This document shows positions 42,792 to 50,553 of a stretch of 64,000 nt of DNA, in pieces. Numbering within the stretch: position 1 is the first letter of the stretch; each line of letters begins with the position of its first letter. This DNA is from Steroidobacteraceae bacterium. Lineage in GTDB: Bacteria; Pseudomonadota; Gammaproteobacteria; Steroidobacterales; Steroidobacteraceae. The DNA is taken from positions 52,434-116,433 of the forward strand of contig JAQSWD010000003.1 in assembly GCA_029266835.1 (NCBI GenBank), read 5' to 3'. The position numbers were made by a program, and so were the translations under genes. The notes below the pieces were generated by a model. That model saw only the letters and a list, made by a program, of their open reading frames with translations, searched no databases and was not told the origin of the DNA.

Positions 42792-43979
42792 ATGACCATG
42801 CGTCCCTGTCTCAAGGCTGTCAGCCTCATTCACTTCCTGGCCCTCATCCTGCTGTTGCCAGTGGCGACCGGGACCGCTGGCGCCCAGGAATCGAACCCTG
42901 CCAAGGCCGAGGCCGAACTCAAGGCCGTGCGCTCCCAGATCGACAAGGTCCGCGCCGAGATGGAGAAGGATTCGAGTCGCCGCGACAAGCTCTCCCGCGA
43001 GATCGAGGAGAGTGAAAAGTCGGTGAGCAGCGCGCGGGTGGAGCTCGAGAAATTGCGCCGCGAACGCGCCGCGCACACCACCCGCCGCGCCGAGCTGGCC
43101 GGCCTGCGGCGCAAGGAAGAGGCGGCGCTGGCGCGGGATCGCCAGGCGCTGGCCGGGCAGATCCGCGCCGCGCACATGATCGGGCAGGAAGAGCCTCTCA
43201 AACTACTGCTCAACCAGAAGGATCCCGCACAGGCCGGCCGGGTGCTCACGTATTACCAGTACTTCGGCCGCGCGCGCGCCAGCCAGATCGCGGCGATCAA
43301 CGGCCACATCGCGGAACTCAACACGCTGGATGAGCAGCTGGCCACCGAAGAGGAAAGGCTCACGGCGCTGGAGGCGGAGCAGAAGGGTGAGGTTGCCAAG
43401 CTGCAGTCCGCGCGCGATCGCCGGGGCAAGGCGCTGGCCACGCTGGAAGCCGAGTCGAAGAATCGCGCCAAGGAACTGGAACGCCTCAAGGACCAGCAGG
43501 GCGGCCTCGAGAAACTGGTACGCGAGCTGCGCCGGGCGCTGGAGCGCGTGGATAAATTTCCCACCGACAGCAAGGACGCCTTCGCCAGGTTGCGCGGCAA
43601 GCTGGCATGGCCGGTCAGCGGCAAGCTCCTCGCGTCCTTCGGCCAGGTGCGCGCCGGCGGCATGAAATGGGATGGCGTGCTGGTCTCGGGCAACCAGGGA
43701 ACCGCGGTCCGGGCGGTCTATCATGGCCGCGTGGTGTACGCGGACTGGCTGTCGGGCCTGGGCCTGCTGACCATCATCGACCACGGCGACGGGTATCTGA
43801 GCCTCTATGGTCACAACGAGCGCCTCTACAAGGATGTGGGCGAGAAGGTCACCGCCGGAGACACCATCGCCACGGTGGGTGACTCCGGGGGCCGTCAGAC
43901 CCCCGCGTTGTACTTCGAAATCCGCAAGGCGGGCCGCCCGGTGGACCCGCGGCCCTGGTTCCGTACCGCTGCCCCGTGA
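42792..43979 (+). CDS. envC: Murein hydrolase activator EnvC
   Basis: 395 residues. The signal peptide ends ...GTAGAQ. A long coiled coil (about 33-270, rich in Glu/Lys/Arg, for example SRRDKLSREIEESEKSVSSA) leads to a C-terminal LytM domain (about 290-390, LAWPVSGKLLASFGQVRAGG, DHGDGYLSLYGHNERLYKD). Zinc-ligand positions of active LytM peptidases are not conserved, as in EnvC, which activates the amidases AmiA/AmiB at the septum. It is divergent from yibN. A short palindromic repeat begins at its stop codon. The expected ctpA-type protease lies one gene further on. Confidence 0.93.
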   Translation: MTMRPCLKAVSLIHFLALILLLPVATGTAGAQESNPAKAEAELKAVRSQIDKVRAEMEKDSSRRDKLSREIEESEKSVSSARVELEKLRRERAAHTTRRAELAGLRRKEEAALARDRQALAGQIRAAHMIGQEEPLKLLLNQKDPAQAGRVLTYYQYFGRARASQIAAINGHIAELNTLDEQLATEEERLTALEAEQKGEVAKLQSARDRRGKALATLEAESKNRAKELERLKDQQGGLEKLVRELRRALERVDKFPTDSKDAFARLRGKLAWPVSGKLLASFGQVRAGGMKWDGVLVSGNQGTAVRAVYHGRVVYADWLSGLGLLTIIDHGDGYLSLYGHNERLYKDVGEKVTAGDTIATVGDSGGRQTPALYFEIRKAGRPVDPRPWFRTAAP

Positions 43980-43998
43980 AATGGGGAGTGACCCCATT
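43980..43998. repeat. Short palindrome at the envC stop codon, dispersed-repeat family
   Basis: AATGGGG-AGTGA-CCCCATT forms a 7-bp perfect hairpin directly after the envC TGA. It is the reverse complement of the hairpin at 49117-49137, loop included. It may act as a weak terminator. Confidence 0.6.
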
Positions 43999-44071
43999 CT
44001 CTTAGTGGAATGGCGGAAACGCCAACTGCATCAACGCCCTGCGGCCGCCGATCGGCCATGTTCCGCCGTTG

Positions 44072-46306
44072 ATGTCCTTCGAAGCCTCCATGGAGCCTTA
44101 CGCCCAGCTGGTGCGCTCGCTGTTGCCGCGCGCGGCCTCCGTGAACCTGTTCGACAACACCGGCAAGCTGCTGTGGAGCAGCGCCACCAGCGCCAATCCC
44201 GAGCTGTTCGCCATCGTGTTGCAGGCCATTGCCCAACTGGAAACCGATCGCGACGGTGCCGGCCAGCACTGCGTTCTGCCCGACGAAGGTCCGGCCTATC
44301 TATTCTGGCTGCGTGATGCCGCCGGCGGCGTCGCTGCCATCGCGGCCGTGATCTGCAATCGTCCGCCCTCGGAAAACGACGTGTTGCCGTTCTCGTTCGT
44401 GCACGAGCAACTCAGGCCGGCCATCGAGCTGCTGCGACGCGACCTGCTCGCGCGCGCCAGCATCGACATGCTCAACGAGTCGCTGCACGCGCGCGACAAG
44501 GATCTCGAGCTGCTGCTGTCCGTGACCGGCAGCCATCCGCAGATCGGCGGATCGGACGACCTGCAGACCCTGCTCGCCAACGCGGCCAACCATCTCAAGT
44601 GCGTACTCGCCGGCATCGTCGTGCCCGACAAGGGGCTCACGCTCACTTTCCCCGACAGCCACGACAGCAGCATCCTTGCGCGCACGCAACGCCAGCTGCT
44701 GGCCATCACGCAGACGCGGCGGGATCCGCTGGTCATCAACAGGATCGCCACGCAGGCCGGGCAGGTGGCCATTCCGTATCGCATCCTCGCCTGCCCGCTG
44801 CGCCAGGGTTCGGGGCGCACTTCGGGCGTGCTCGCGCTATTCCGCAAACTCGAAGCGCCGGAGTTCGTCGGTCGCGACGTGCACCTCGCCGACCTCGTCG
44901 CGCACAAGATCGCCGCGAGCATCGAGACCAGTTACGACGCGCTCTCGGGCCTGCTGACGCGCGCCGCGCTCGAGCAGCGCGTCAAGCTCATGTTCGCCGA
45001 GGCCGGCGCGCGCGTGCAGCGCTGGAGCCTGCTGTACGTGGACATCGACGAGTTGCACGTCATCAATGAAAACTTCGGCATGCACGTGGGCGACCAGGCC
45101 ATCGCGCAGATCGGCGACCTGCTGCGCAAACACCTGCCCGCAAGCTCGTTCGCCTCGCGCATCTCCGGCGACCGTTTCGCCGTGGTCATGCCCTCGGAAA
45201 TGGACGAAGCCGCGATGTTCGGCGAAGGCCTGCGCGAAGGCGTCACGCGTCTATCTACCGCGCACGTCGATGCGCGGTATCGCCTGTCGATCAGCCTGGG
45301 CGTCACGCCGTTCAGCGGCAAGGACGGCGAGCTGGGCCGCTCGCTGGCCGAAGCCGAATCCGCGTGCAAGGCGGCCAAGGATCGTGGCCGCAACCGCCTG
45401 GAGACCTTCCAGGAAAACGACGTCAGCATCATCCGCCGCTTCACCGACATCAACGTCGCCACCGACGTTCGCGGCGCGCTGGCCGAAAACCGGTTGCGCC
45501 TCGAAGCGCAGCTGATCGCGCCCTTCAACGCGCGCCAGCCGGACGGCGGATCCGCCAAGGGCGACGTGGACGCGCGCCCCCACTACGAGTTGCTGTTGCG
45601 CATGCTGGACCCCGAGGGCAACACCATCGGGCCCGATCGCTTTCTGTCCGCGGCACTGCGTTACCAGATGATGCCCACCATCGACCGATGGGTGATCGCC
45701 AGTGTCATCGAGATGCTGCGCCCGCGTCGCGAGCTGCTGGCCAAGGCGCCGGTGTGCTTCACCATCAACTTCTCCGGCCAGTCGCTGCACGACGAGGAAT
45801 TCGCCGACTACGTGATCCGCAGCATCGAGACCAGCCGTATCAATCCGGCGGTGTTCTGCTTCGAACTCACCGAGAGTGCGGCCGTCGCCAGCATCAACGA
45901 CGCCGAGAAACTCATGCACCGCCTGCGCAAGCTGGGGTGCGGCGTGGCGCTGGATGATTTCGGCACCGGGCTGTCGTCGCTGTCGTACCTGCGTTCAATG
46001 CCCGTGTCGATGCTCAAGATCGATGGCAGCTTCGTGCGGGACATCCTGCGCGACGAACGGGCCGAGTCCATGGTTCGGGCCATTGCGCAGCTGGCGCGGG
46101 CCATGAACATCACCACCGTGGCCGAATACGTCGAGACCGAGGAAATCCGCACGCGGGTCCGCTCCCTGGGTGTCGATTACGGGCAGGGATTCGCCATCGC
46201 GCGGCCCGTGCCCGTCGCCGAGGTGCTCGATGTGCTGCCGGTGCTGGCCGCCGCCATGCCCGGCGAATTCCTGATCGATGAAGCCTCGCGGCACACGGGC
46301 AGCTAA
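44072..46306 (+). CDS. Cyclic-di-GMP phosphodiesterase with degenerate GGDEF and intact EAL domain
   Basis: 744 residues, soluble. N-terminal sensory region (GAF-like, about 130-290), GGDEF-type domain (about 295-460) and EAL domain (about 480-735). The cyclase motif is SGDRF (RISGDRFAVVMP), so GTP cyclisation is unlikely. The EAL domain keeps the phosphodiesterase residues: YELLLRM, FTINFSGQSL, FELTESA, ALDDFGTGLSSLSYLRSM, KIDGSFV and AEYVETEE. It should hydrolyse c-di-GMP, with the GGDEF part perhaps binding GTP as a regulator. The ATG at 44072 is preferred to the TTG one codon before. It lies between envC and the S41 protease, usually direct neighbours. Confidence 0.92.
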   Translation: MSFEASMEPYAQLVRSLLPRAASVNLFDNTGKLLWSSATSANPELFAIVLQAIAQLETDRDGAGQHCVLPDEGPAYLFWLRDAAGGVAAIAAVICNRPPSENDVLPFSFVHEQLRPAIELLRRDLLARASIDMLNESLHARDKDLELLLSVTGSHPQIGGSDDLQTLLANAANHLKCVLAGIVVPDKGLTLTFPDSHDSSILARTQRQLLAITQTRRDPLVINRIATQAGQVAIPYRILACPLRQGSGRTSGVLALFRKLEAPEFVGRDVHLADLVAHKIAASIETSYDALSGLLTRAALEQRVKLMFAEAGARVQRWSLLYVDIDELHVINENFGMHVGDQAIAQIGDLLRKHLPASSFASRISGDRFAVVMPSEMDEAAMFGEGLREGVTRLSTAHVDARYRLSISLGVTPFSGKDGELGRSLAEAESACKAAKDRGRNRLETFQENDVSIIRRFTDINVATDVRGALAENRLRLEAQLIAPFNARQPDGGSAKGDVDARPHYELLLRMLDPEGNTIGPDRFLSAALRYQMMPTIDRWVIASVIEMLRPRRELLAKAPVCFTINFSGQSLHDEEFADYVIRSIETSRINPAVFCFELTESAAVASINDAEKLMHRLRKLGCGVALDDFGTGLSSLSYLRSMPVSMLKIDGSFVRDILRDERAESMVRAIAQLARAMNITTVAEYVETEEIRTRVRSLGVDYGQGFAIARPVPVAEVLDVLPVLAAAMPGEFLIDEASRHTGS

Positions 46307-46334
46307 GTCATTAATTGAGTTAGCATTGCGACCC

Positions 46335-47618
46335 ATGAAGCTGCTGGTCGCAGGCATCGTGATCGGGTTACTCGTTGCGCTGGGTGGCAGCGTCCTCGCG
46401 CATCGTGATCCCGAACCCGCGCCCGCCGCGCCCGCCGCGAAGGTTGCCCCCCCTCCCAAGGCTCTTGGCGCCGCCGAATCGGCCCAGCTCGCAGAAGTAA
46501 TGGACCGCGTGCAGCGCGAGTATGTCGACGACATCCGACAGCCCGAGCTCATCGATGATGCGCTGCGCGGCCTGGTCAACGGGCTGGACCCGTATTCCTC
46601 ATACCTGGACGCCGAGGAGTACGCCGACCTGCGCGTGAGCACCGCCGGCACCTACGCAGGCATCGGCATCGAAGTCTCCACCGCGGAACGCGCCTTGCGC
46701 GTGATACGTCCGTTCCGTGATTCGCCCGCGGCCGCGGCGGGAATCCTGAGCGGCGACATGATTTCCGCCATCGATGGCACGCCCGTGGGCGCGGATCTCG
46801 ACTCGGCCATGTCGCGCATGCGCGGTGCGCGTGGTTCCAAGGTGAAACTCGCGGTGACTCGCGTCGGGCAGGCGTTGCCGCTGGAATTCACCGTCGAGCG
46901 CGCGCAGGTGGACGTGCACAGCGTGGCCATGGTCGCGCTCGACCACGGCTACGCCTACACGCGCATCACCTCGTTCAGCGATACCACAGCCGAGGATTTC
47001 GCCACCGGCATCGTGCGCCTGCGCCGTGAGCTCAACGCCAAGCCGCGCGGCGTCATCATCGATCTGCGCAACAACCCCGGCGGCGTGCTCGAGTCGGCGG
47101 TGGAAGTCGCCGATCAGCTGCTCGAAGAGGGCGTGATCGTGACCGCCGACGGCCGTACGCCCGCGGCGCGTTTCACCATGAAGGCGACGCCAGGCGAAAT
47201 GCTGCCGGGAGTGCCCGTGGTCGTGCTCGTCAATGGCTCCACCGCATCCGCCGCGGAAATCCTCGCGGGCGCGCTTCAGGATCATGATCGCGCGCAGCTT
47301 CTCGGCCGACGCACCTTCGGCAAGGGTTCGGTGCAGACCGTGATGCCGCTGTCAGGCGGACGCGCCATCAAGCTCACGACCTCGCGCTACCACACGCCTT
47401 CGGGCCGCTCCATACAGGGCAGCGGCATCGATCCCGATCACGTATTCGAGCAGATAGACGGTCTGCCACTCGACCTGGACGACACTCGGGTACGCAACAC
47501 CCTGGCCTCGCGCGATGCCGGCGTGCGCGCGGCGATCGAGCTGCTCAAGGGGCGCAAGCCGGATCCGAAAAACAAGGCCGGCGCCGGCCTCACCGCGATG
47601 GCCCCCGCATGGAAATAA
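46335..47618 (+). CDS. ctpA: S41-family C-terminal processing protease (CtpA-like)
   Basis: 427 residues. N-terminal signal anchor (about 3-22), then the S41 helical region (VMDRVQREYVDDIR, GLDPYSSYLDAEEYADLR). A PDZ domain spans about 100-190 (GIGIEVSTAERALRVIRPF, GILSGDMISAIDGTPVG), followed by the protease core. Catalytic Ser305 lies in VNGSTASAAEIL and Lys330 in FGKGSVQT, the Ser-Lys dyad. It trims periplasmic protein C-termini and, in relatives, cell-wall hydrolases. It commonly follows envC in proteobacteria. Its end overlaps the DedA gene by 10 bp. Confidence 0.94.
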   Translation: MKLLVAGIVIGLLVALGGSVLAHRDPEPAPAAPAAKVAPPPKALGAAESAQLAEVMDRVQREYVDDIRQPELIDDALRGLVNGLDPYSSYLDAEEYADLRVSTAGTYAGIGIEVSTAERALRVIRPFRDSPAAAAGILSGDMISAIDGTPVGADLDSAMSRMRGARGSKVKLAVTRVGQALPLEFTVERAQVDVHSVAMVALDHGYAYTRITSFSDTTAEDFATGIVRLRRELNAKPRGVIIDLRNNPGGVLESAVEVADQLLEEGVIVTADGRTPAARFTMKATPGEMLPGVPVVVLVNGSTASAAEILAGALQDHDRAQLLGRRTFGKGSVQTVMPLSGGRAIKLTTSRYHTPSGRSIQGSGIDPDHVFEQIDGLPLDLDDTRVRNTLASRDAGVRAAIELLKGRKPDPKNKAGAGLTAMAPAWK

Positions 47619-48268
47619 TCACGTGGTTCGTCGATCTCATCCTGCATCTCGACGACCACCTGGTTGAACTGCTGCGCGACTACGGATTCTGGGTCTACCT
47701 GATCCTGTTCCTGATCATCTTCGCCGAAACCGGGCTCGTCGTGACTCCGTTCCTGCCGGGCGATTCGCTGCTGTTCGCGGCCGGCGCGCTGGCGGCGGTG
47801 GATTCGAGCAACACGCTGTCGCCCCTGTGGCTGTCGGCGACCCTGGTGGTGGCGGCGATCCTCGGTAACACCACCAACTACCACATCGGCAAGTGGATAG
47901 GCCCGCCGGCCTTCAGCGGCAAGATTCGCTTCCTCAAGGTGGAATACCTGCTGCGCACGGAAGCGTTCTTCGTGAAGTACGGCCCCATGACAATAGTCTT
48001 GTCGCGCTTCGCGCCCATCCTGCGCACCTGCGCGCCGTTCGTCGCGGGCGTCGCTCGCATGCCGTATGGCCGCTTCCAGGCCTACAACGTGTTCGGCGGC
48101 CTGTCGTGGGTGCTGTCCTTCGTGTGGCTGGGGTTCTTCTTCGGCAACATCCCCATCATCAAGGACAATTTCGGGCTCGTGACCATCGGCATCATCGTGG
48201 TCTCGCTCCTGCCCGTGATCGTGATGGCGTTGCGCAAGCATCCCGCGGTGCCGCCCGCCAGTTCCTGA
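47609..48268 (+). CDS. DedA-family inner-membrane protein
   Basis: 219 residues with about five membrane segments. DedA signatures: FAETGLVVTPFLPGDSLLFA (with the acidic residue and PGD), NYHIGKWIG, and the Arg/Pro-rich amphipathic motif VLSRFAPILRTCAPFVAG. DedA proteins act as flippases/transporters of undecaprenyl phosphate or phospholipids and support envelope integrity and membrane potential. The start overlaps the end of the S41 protease by 10 bp and the SRPBCC gene follows 14 bp later, so co-expression is likely. Confidence 0.93.
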   Translation: MEIITWFVDLILHLDDHLVELLRDYGFWVYLILFLIIFAETGLVVTPFLPGDSLLFAAGALAAVDSSNTLSPLWLSATLVVAAILGNTTNYHIGKWIGPPAFSGKIRFLKVEYLLRTEAFFVKYGPMTIVLSRFAPILRTCAPFVAGVARMPYGRFQAYNVFGGLSWVLSFVWLGFFFGNIPIIKDNFGLVTIGIIVVSLLPVIVMALRKHPAVPPASS

Positions 48269-48282
48269 CGAATGGCCCTGAC

Positions 48283-48741
48283 ATGAGCGGCGCCTATCGC
48301 AGCTTCGCCCATCGCGTCGACATCGACGTTCCGGTGCAGCGCGTGTGGCGGGCGTTCACCGACAGCCGCCTGCTCGAGAAATGGACCGCGCGTGGCGCCA
48401 CGGTGACTCCCCGGGAAAAGGGCAGCCTGCGCGCGGTGTTCGGCGGCATCGAACACGACTCCCACATCGACGTGCTGACCGTACCGCAACGCATGCGGCT
48501 CATCCTGATGCCCACCCGGGGCATGCCGGCCGGCGAGGCCGCCATCGTCGAGGACTTCCTGTTCGAGAGACTCTCGCTCAAGGCCTCCGCCGTGCGCCTG
48601 CTGTCGAGCGGAGTGCCCTCGGCGCCCGTCTGGGTGACGTACTATCTGCAGAAGCGCCGGCACTGGGAGCTGGCGCTGACCCGGCTCAAGGTATTCCTCG
48701 AGAAGGGCCTGGACGAACAGCCACCGGAACCGAGGTACTGA
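48283..48741 (+). CDS. SRPBCC (START/Bet v1-like) domain protein
   Basis: 152 residues. The fold markers are at the start (FAHRVDIDVPVQRVWRAFTD, SRLLEKWTA) and end (HWELALTRLKVFLEKGL), giving a single hydrophobic-ligand cavity domain of the AHSA1/polyketide-cyclase type. No catalytic residue can be assigned. It sits between dedA and a small membrane protein with gaps of 14 and 5 bp, apparently in one operon. Its role is unknown. Confidence 0.8.
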   Translation: MSGAYRSFAHRVDIDVPVQRVWRAFTDSRLLEKWTARGATVTPREKGSLRAVFGGIEHDSHIDVLTVPQRMRLILMPTRGMPAGEAAIVEDFLFERLSLKASAVRLLSSGVPSAPVWVTYYLQKRRHWELALTRLKVFLEKGLDEQPPEPRY

Positions 48742-48746
48742 CGAAC

Positions 48747-49118
48747 ATGGCGGGTTTCCTGTTGCGCGGCCTGATGGCCGCACTGGGTCTCTGGGCGGCC
48801 ACCACGATCCTGGATGGCATCGCCATCGATTCGGCGACCACGCTGATCCTCGCCGGGTTGTTGTTAGGTGTGGTGAACGCCATCGTGCGGCCGTTCGCCT
48901 TGCTGCTCGCGTTGCCGGCGCTGCTGCTCACGCTCGGACTCTTCCTGCTGGTCATCAATGCCGCCATGCTCGGCCTCGTGGCGTGGTTTCTTCCCGGCTT
49001 CAAGATCGCCGGGTTCTGGTCCGCCGTTGGTGCGGCGCTCATCGTCAGCGTCGTGAGCTGGATCGGATCGTGGTTCATCGGGCCACGGGGGCGCGTCGAG
49101 GTCATCCGCCCGAAGTAA
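48747..49118 (+). CDS. Small four-helix membrane protein, PF04020 (phage holin IV-like, YvlD family)
   Basis: 123 residues, four hydrophobic helices (for example LLRGLMAALGLWAATTILDG, LILAGLLLGVVNAIVRPFAL and LPALLLTLGLFLLVINAAML). The conserved IVRPFALLLALP turn and the Gly-Phe-rich WFLPGFKIAGFWSAVGAAL are typical. Despite the family name these are chromosomal membrane proteins of unclear function, not phage lysis genes. Last gene of the ctpA-dedA-SRPBCC run. A repeat hairpin begins at its stop codon. Confidence 0.88.
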   Translation: MAGFLLRGLMAALGLWAATTILDGIAIDSATTLILAGLLLGVVNAIVRPFALLLALPALLLTLGLFLLVINAAMLGLVAWFLPGFKIAGFWSAVGAALIVSVVSWIGSWFIGPRGRVEVIRPK

Positions 49119-49162
49119 ATGGGGTCACTCCCCATTTGCTAGCAAAAGGGGTCAGGCCTGGA
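49117..49162. repeat. Dispersed palindromic repeat copy after the PF04020 gene
   Basis: AAATGGGG-TCACT-CCCCATTT (49117-49137) overlaps the TAA stop codon and continues with GCTAGCAAAAGGGGTCAGG. Over 44 positions it agrees with the left half of the 37035-37144 element at 37, so they share an origin. The hairpin could terminate the upstream operon. Confidence 0.7.
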
Positions 49163-49179
49163 TGTGTGGTTTGTTAAGA

Positions 49180-49402
49180 GCGCGGCCGACGCACGCGCAT
49201 GATCGAGTCCGCTTTTCGCCGGGCCATTCGGGTTGGTGGCGCCGCCAGCTTCCGGCCGCCGACACTCAGGATGCGGAAAACACCTAACCAGTGGTGACGT
49301 TAAGGCAACCTAGGCCCCGATTGGCGCGGGGATCGGCTCCGTGCCTTGCGAACGTCAGGTACCCGGCCCGCTCCCTCGATCATGCGCATGCATCGGCCGC
49401 GC
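49180..49402 (-). other. 223-bp element with 28-bp terminal inverted repeats: MITE or structured RNA
   Basis: Arms at 49180-49207 and 49375-49402 match at 26 of 28 positions and are flanked on both sides by AAGA (49176-49179, 49403-49406), like a 4-bp target duplication. The interior is also self-complementary: 49221-49225 pairs with 49365-49369, 49230-49233 with 49361-49364, 49295-49301 with 49351-49357, 49302-49307 with 49342-49347 and 49315-49319 with 49327-49331. Both arm mismatches become G-U pairs in a minus-strand transcript but A-C clashes in a plus-strand one, hence the strand given. No protein frame is credible. The 95 bp from 49403 to 49497 hold nothing recognisable. Confidence 0.55.
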
Positions 49403-49497
49403 AAGAACCGCGCATCGAGGAACGACTCCGGTTCAAGCAAACGAGGATTGCCTGGTGCTTGGACGAGAGCTGGACCCGAATGTGGTTACCGCCCACC

Positions 49498-50439
49498 TCA
49501 ACCAGCAGTAGTCGGATCCCTTTGCGCATCCTCATTCAGTCTCTTGACCTCCCTCGAAGGCCAGCTAACCAGCGCCACGCCCGCAAACATGATCGCCACA
49601 CCCATGAGCTGGGCGGCGCCGAGGTGTTCGTCGAGGAACCACCAGCCCAGCACCGCGGCGATGGCCGGGTTCACGTAGCTGTACGTTCCCACCATCGCCG
49701 GTGTGGTGTTTCGCGCCAGCCACGAGAACGCCGTGTACGCGAGGCAGGAACTGGCCACCGTGAGATACGCCATCGCGGCGAGGCCCGGCCTGGACCAGCT
49801 CCATCGCGCGGCTTCGCCCATGGCGAGCCCGACGCCCGTCATCATCACGCCGCCTAACAACATTTGCAGCGCGGAGAATGCCAGCAGATCCAGCTTGGAA
49901 TGCACGTTGCGGATGTACACCGTGGTGGCCGACCACACGAACACCGCCAGCAGGATCAGCAGCTGCAGGTCGAAGTGCGTCGCGGCGAACTTGCCGCCGG
50001 GCGGCCAGAGAATCAGCGCGGCGCCCGCGAAGCCGATCACCAGGCCGATCAGCGTCCGCCGGTCGAGCGCGTGAGCACGCCGACCGCGCGTCGCGAACAG
50101 GGCGATCCACAGGGCTGCTGATGCATTGAGGATGGCGGTCTGGTTGGAGGCCACGTGCTGCATGGCCCAGTTGGTGAAGCTGTTAGGTATCAGCACGCTG
50201 CCGATGGCGACGATGACGAGATGCCGCCACTCGGTCGCGTCGAGCTGAAAACGGCTGCCCATGACCAGGGCCGCGGCACCCAGCAGCAGCCCGGCGCAGA
50301 TGAATCGGATGCCGCCGAACAGGACGGGCGGCAATGCGTGCACGCCGATGCTCGCGACCAGGTAGGTGGATCCCCATACGAGGTAGACGATCGCGAAACA
50401 GCTGATGAGTTTCGCGCGGCGCGAAGTGTCGGTGAGCAT
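49498..50439 (-). CDS. EamA-family drug/metabolite transporter (YedA-like)
   Basis: 313 residues, ten predicted membrane helices in two EamA repeats. The first repeat opens FAIVYLVWGSTYLVASIGV with IRFICAGLLLGAAAL and ends IAGF-like; the second starts near LILLAVFVWSATTVYIRN and ends PAIAAVLGWWFLDEHLGAAQ. It probably exports a small metabolite or amino acid; the substrate is not deducible. The ATG at 50439 is chosen because the protein matches family N-termini there, although no good ribosome site is visible. Downstream of the OPT gene's terminators, so probably transcribed alone. Confidence 0.88.
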   Translation of the reverse strand: MLTDTSRRAKLISCFAIVYLVWGSTYLVASIGVHALPPVLFGGIRFICAGLLLGAAALVMGSRFQLDATEWRHLVIVAIGSVLIPNSFTNWAMQHVASNQTAILNASAALWIALFATRGRRAHALDRRTLIGLVIGFAGAALILWPPGGKFAATHFDLQLLILLAVFVWSATTVYIRNVHSKLDLLAFSALQMLLGGVMMTGVGLAMGEAARWSWSRPGLAAMAYLTVASSCLAYTAFSWLARNTTPAMVGTYSYVNPAIAAVLGWWFLDEHLGAAQLMGVAIMFAGVALVSWPSREVKRLNEDAQRDPTTAG

Positions 50440-50473
50440 CGGAGGTTCAGCAGGGAAGGATGTTCGGGGCGAG

Positions 50474-50506
50474 AAAAGGGGATGCACCTCGCGGCACATC
50501 CCCCTT
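50474..50506 (-). terminator. Rho-independent terminator after the OPT transporter gene
   Basis: On the minus strand AAGGGGGATG pairs with CATCCCCTT (one bulged base) and is followed by TTTTCTC. It lies about 50 bp past the OPT stop. Confidence 0.75.
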
Positions 50507-50524
50507 GCGACCATCCTACCTCAA

Positions 50525-50546
50525 GGCCCGCTTCGTTCAGCGGGCC
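50525..50546 (-). terminator. Second hairpin directly after the OPT stop codon
   Basis: Perfect 8-bp stem GGCCCGCT / AGCGGGCC with a 6-nt loop, 7 bp beyond the OPT stop. It lacks a T-run and may protect the mRNA end or assist the terminator at 50474-50506. Confidence 0.5.
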
Positions 50547-50553
50547 AGTTTCG

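Noticed and set aside
48747..49118. Holin-like name suggesting a prophage
   Set aside because: PF04020 proteins are ordinary chromosomal membrane proteins; no other phage gene is nearby.
49180..49402. Element tested by eye against 6S RNA, tmRNA, RNase P RNA and SRP RNA
   Set aside because: None of the conserved sequence blocks of those RNAs is present, so no known family name is given.
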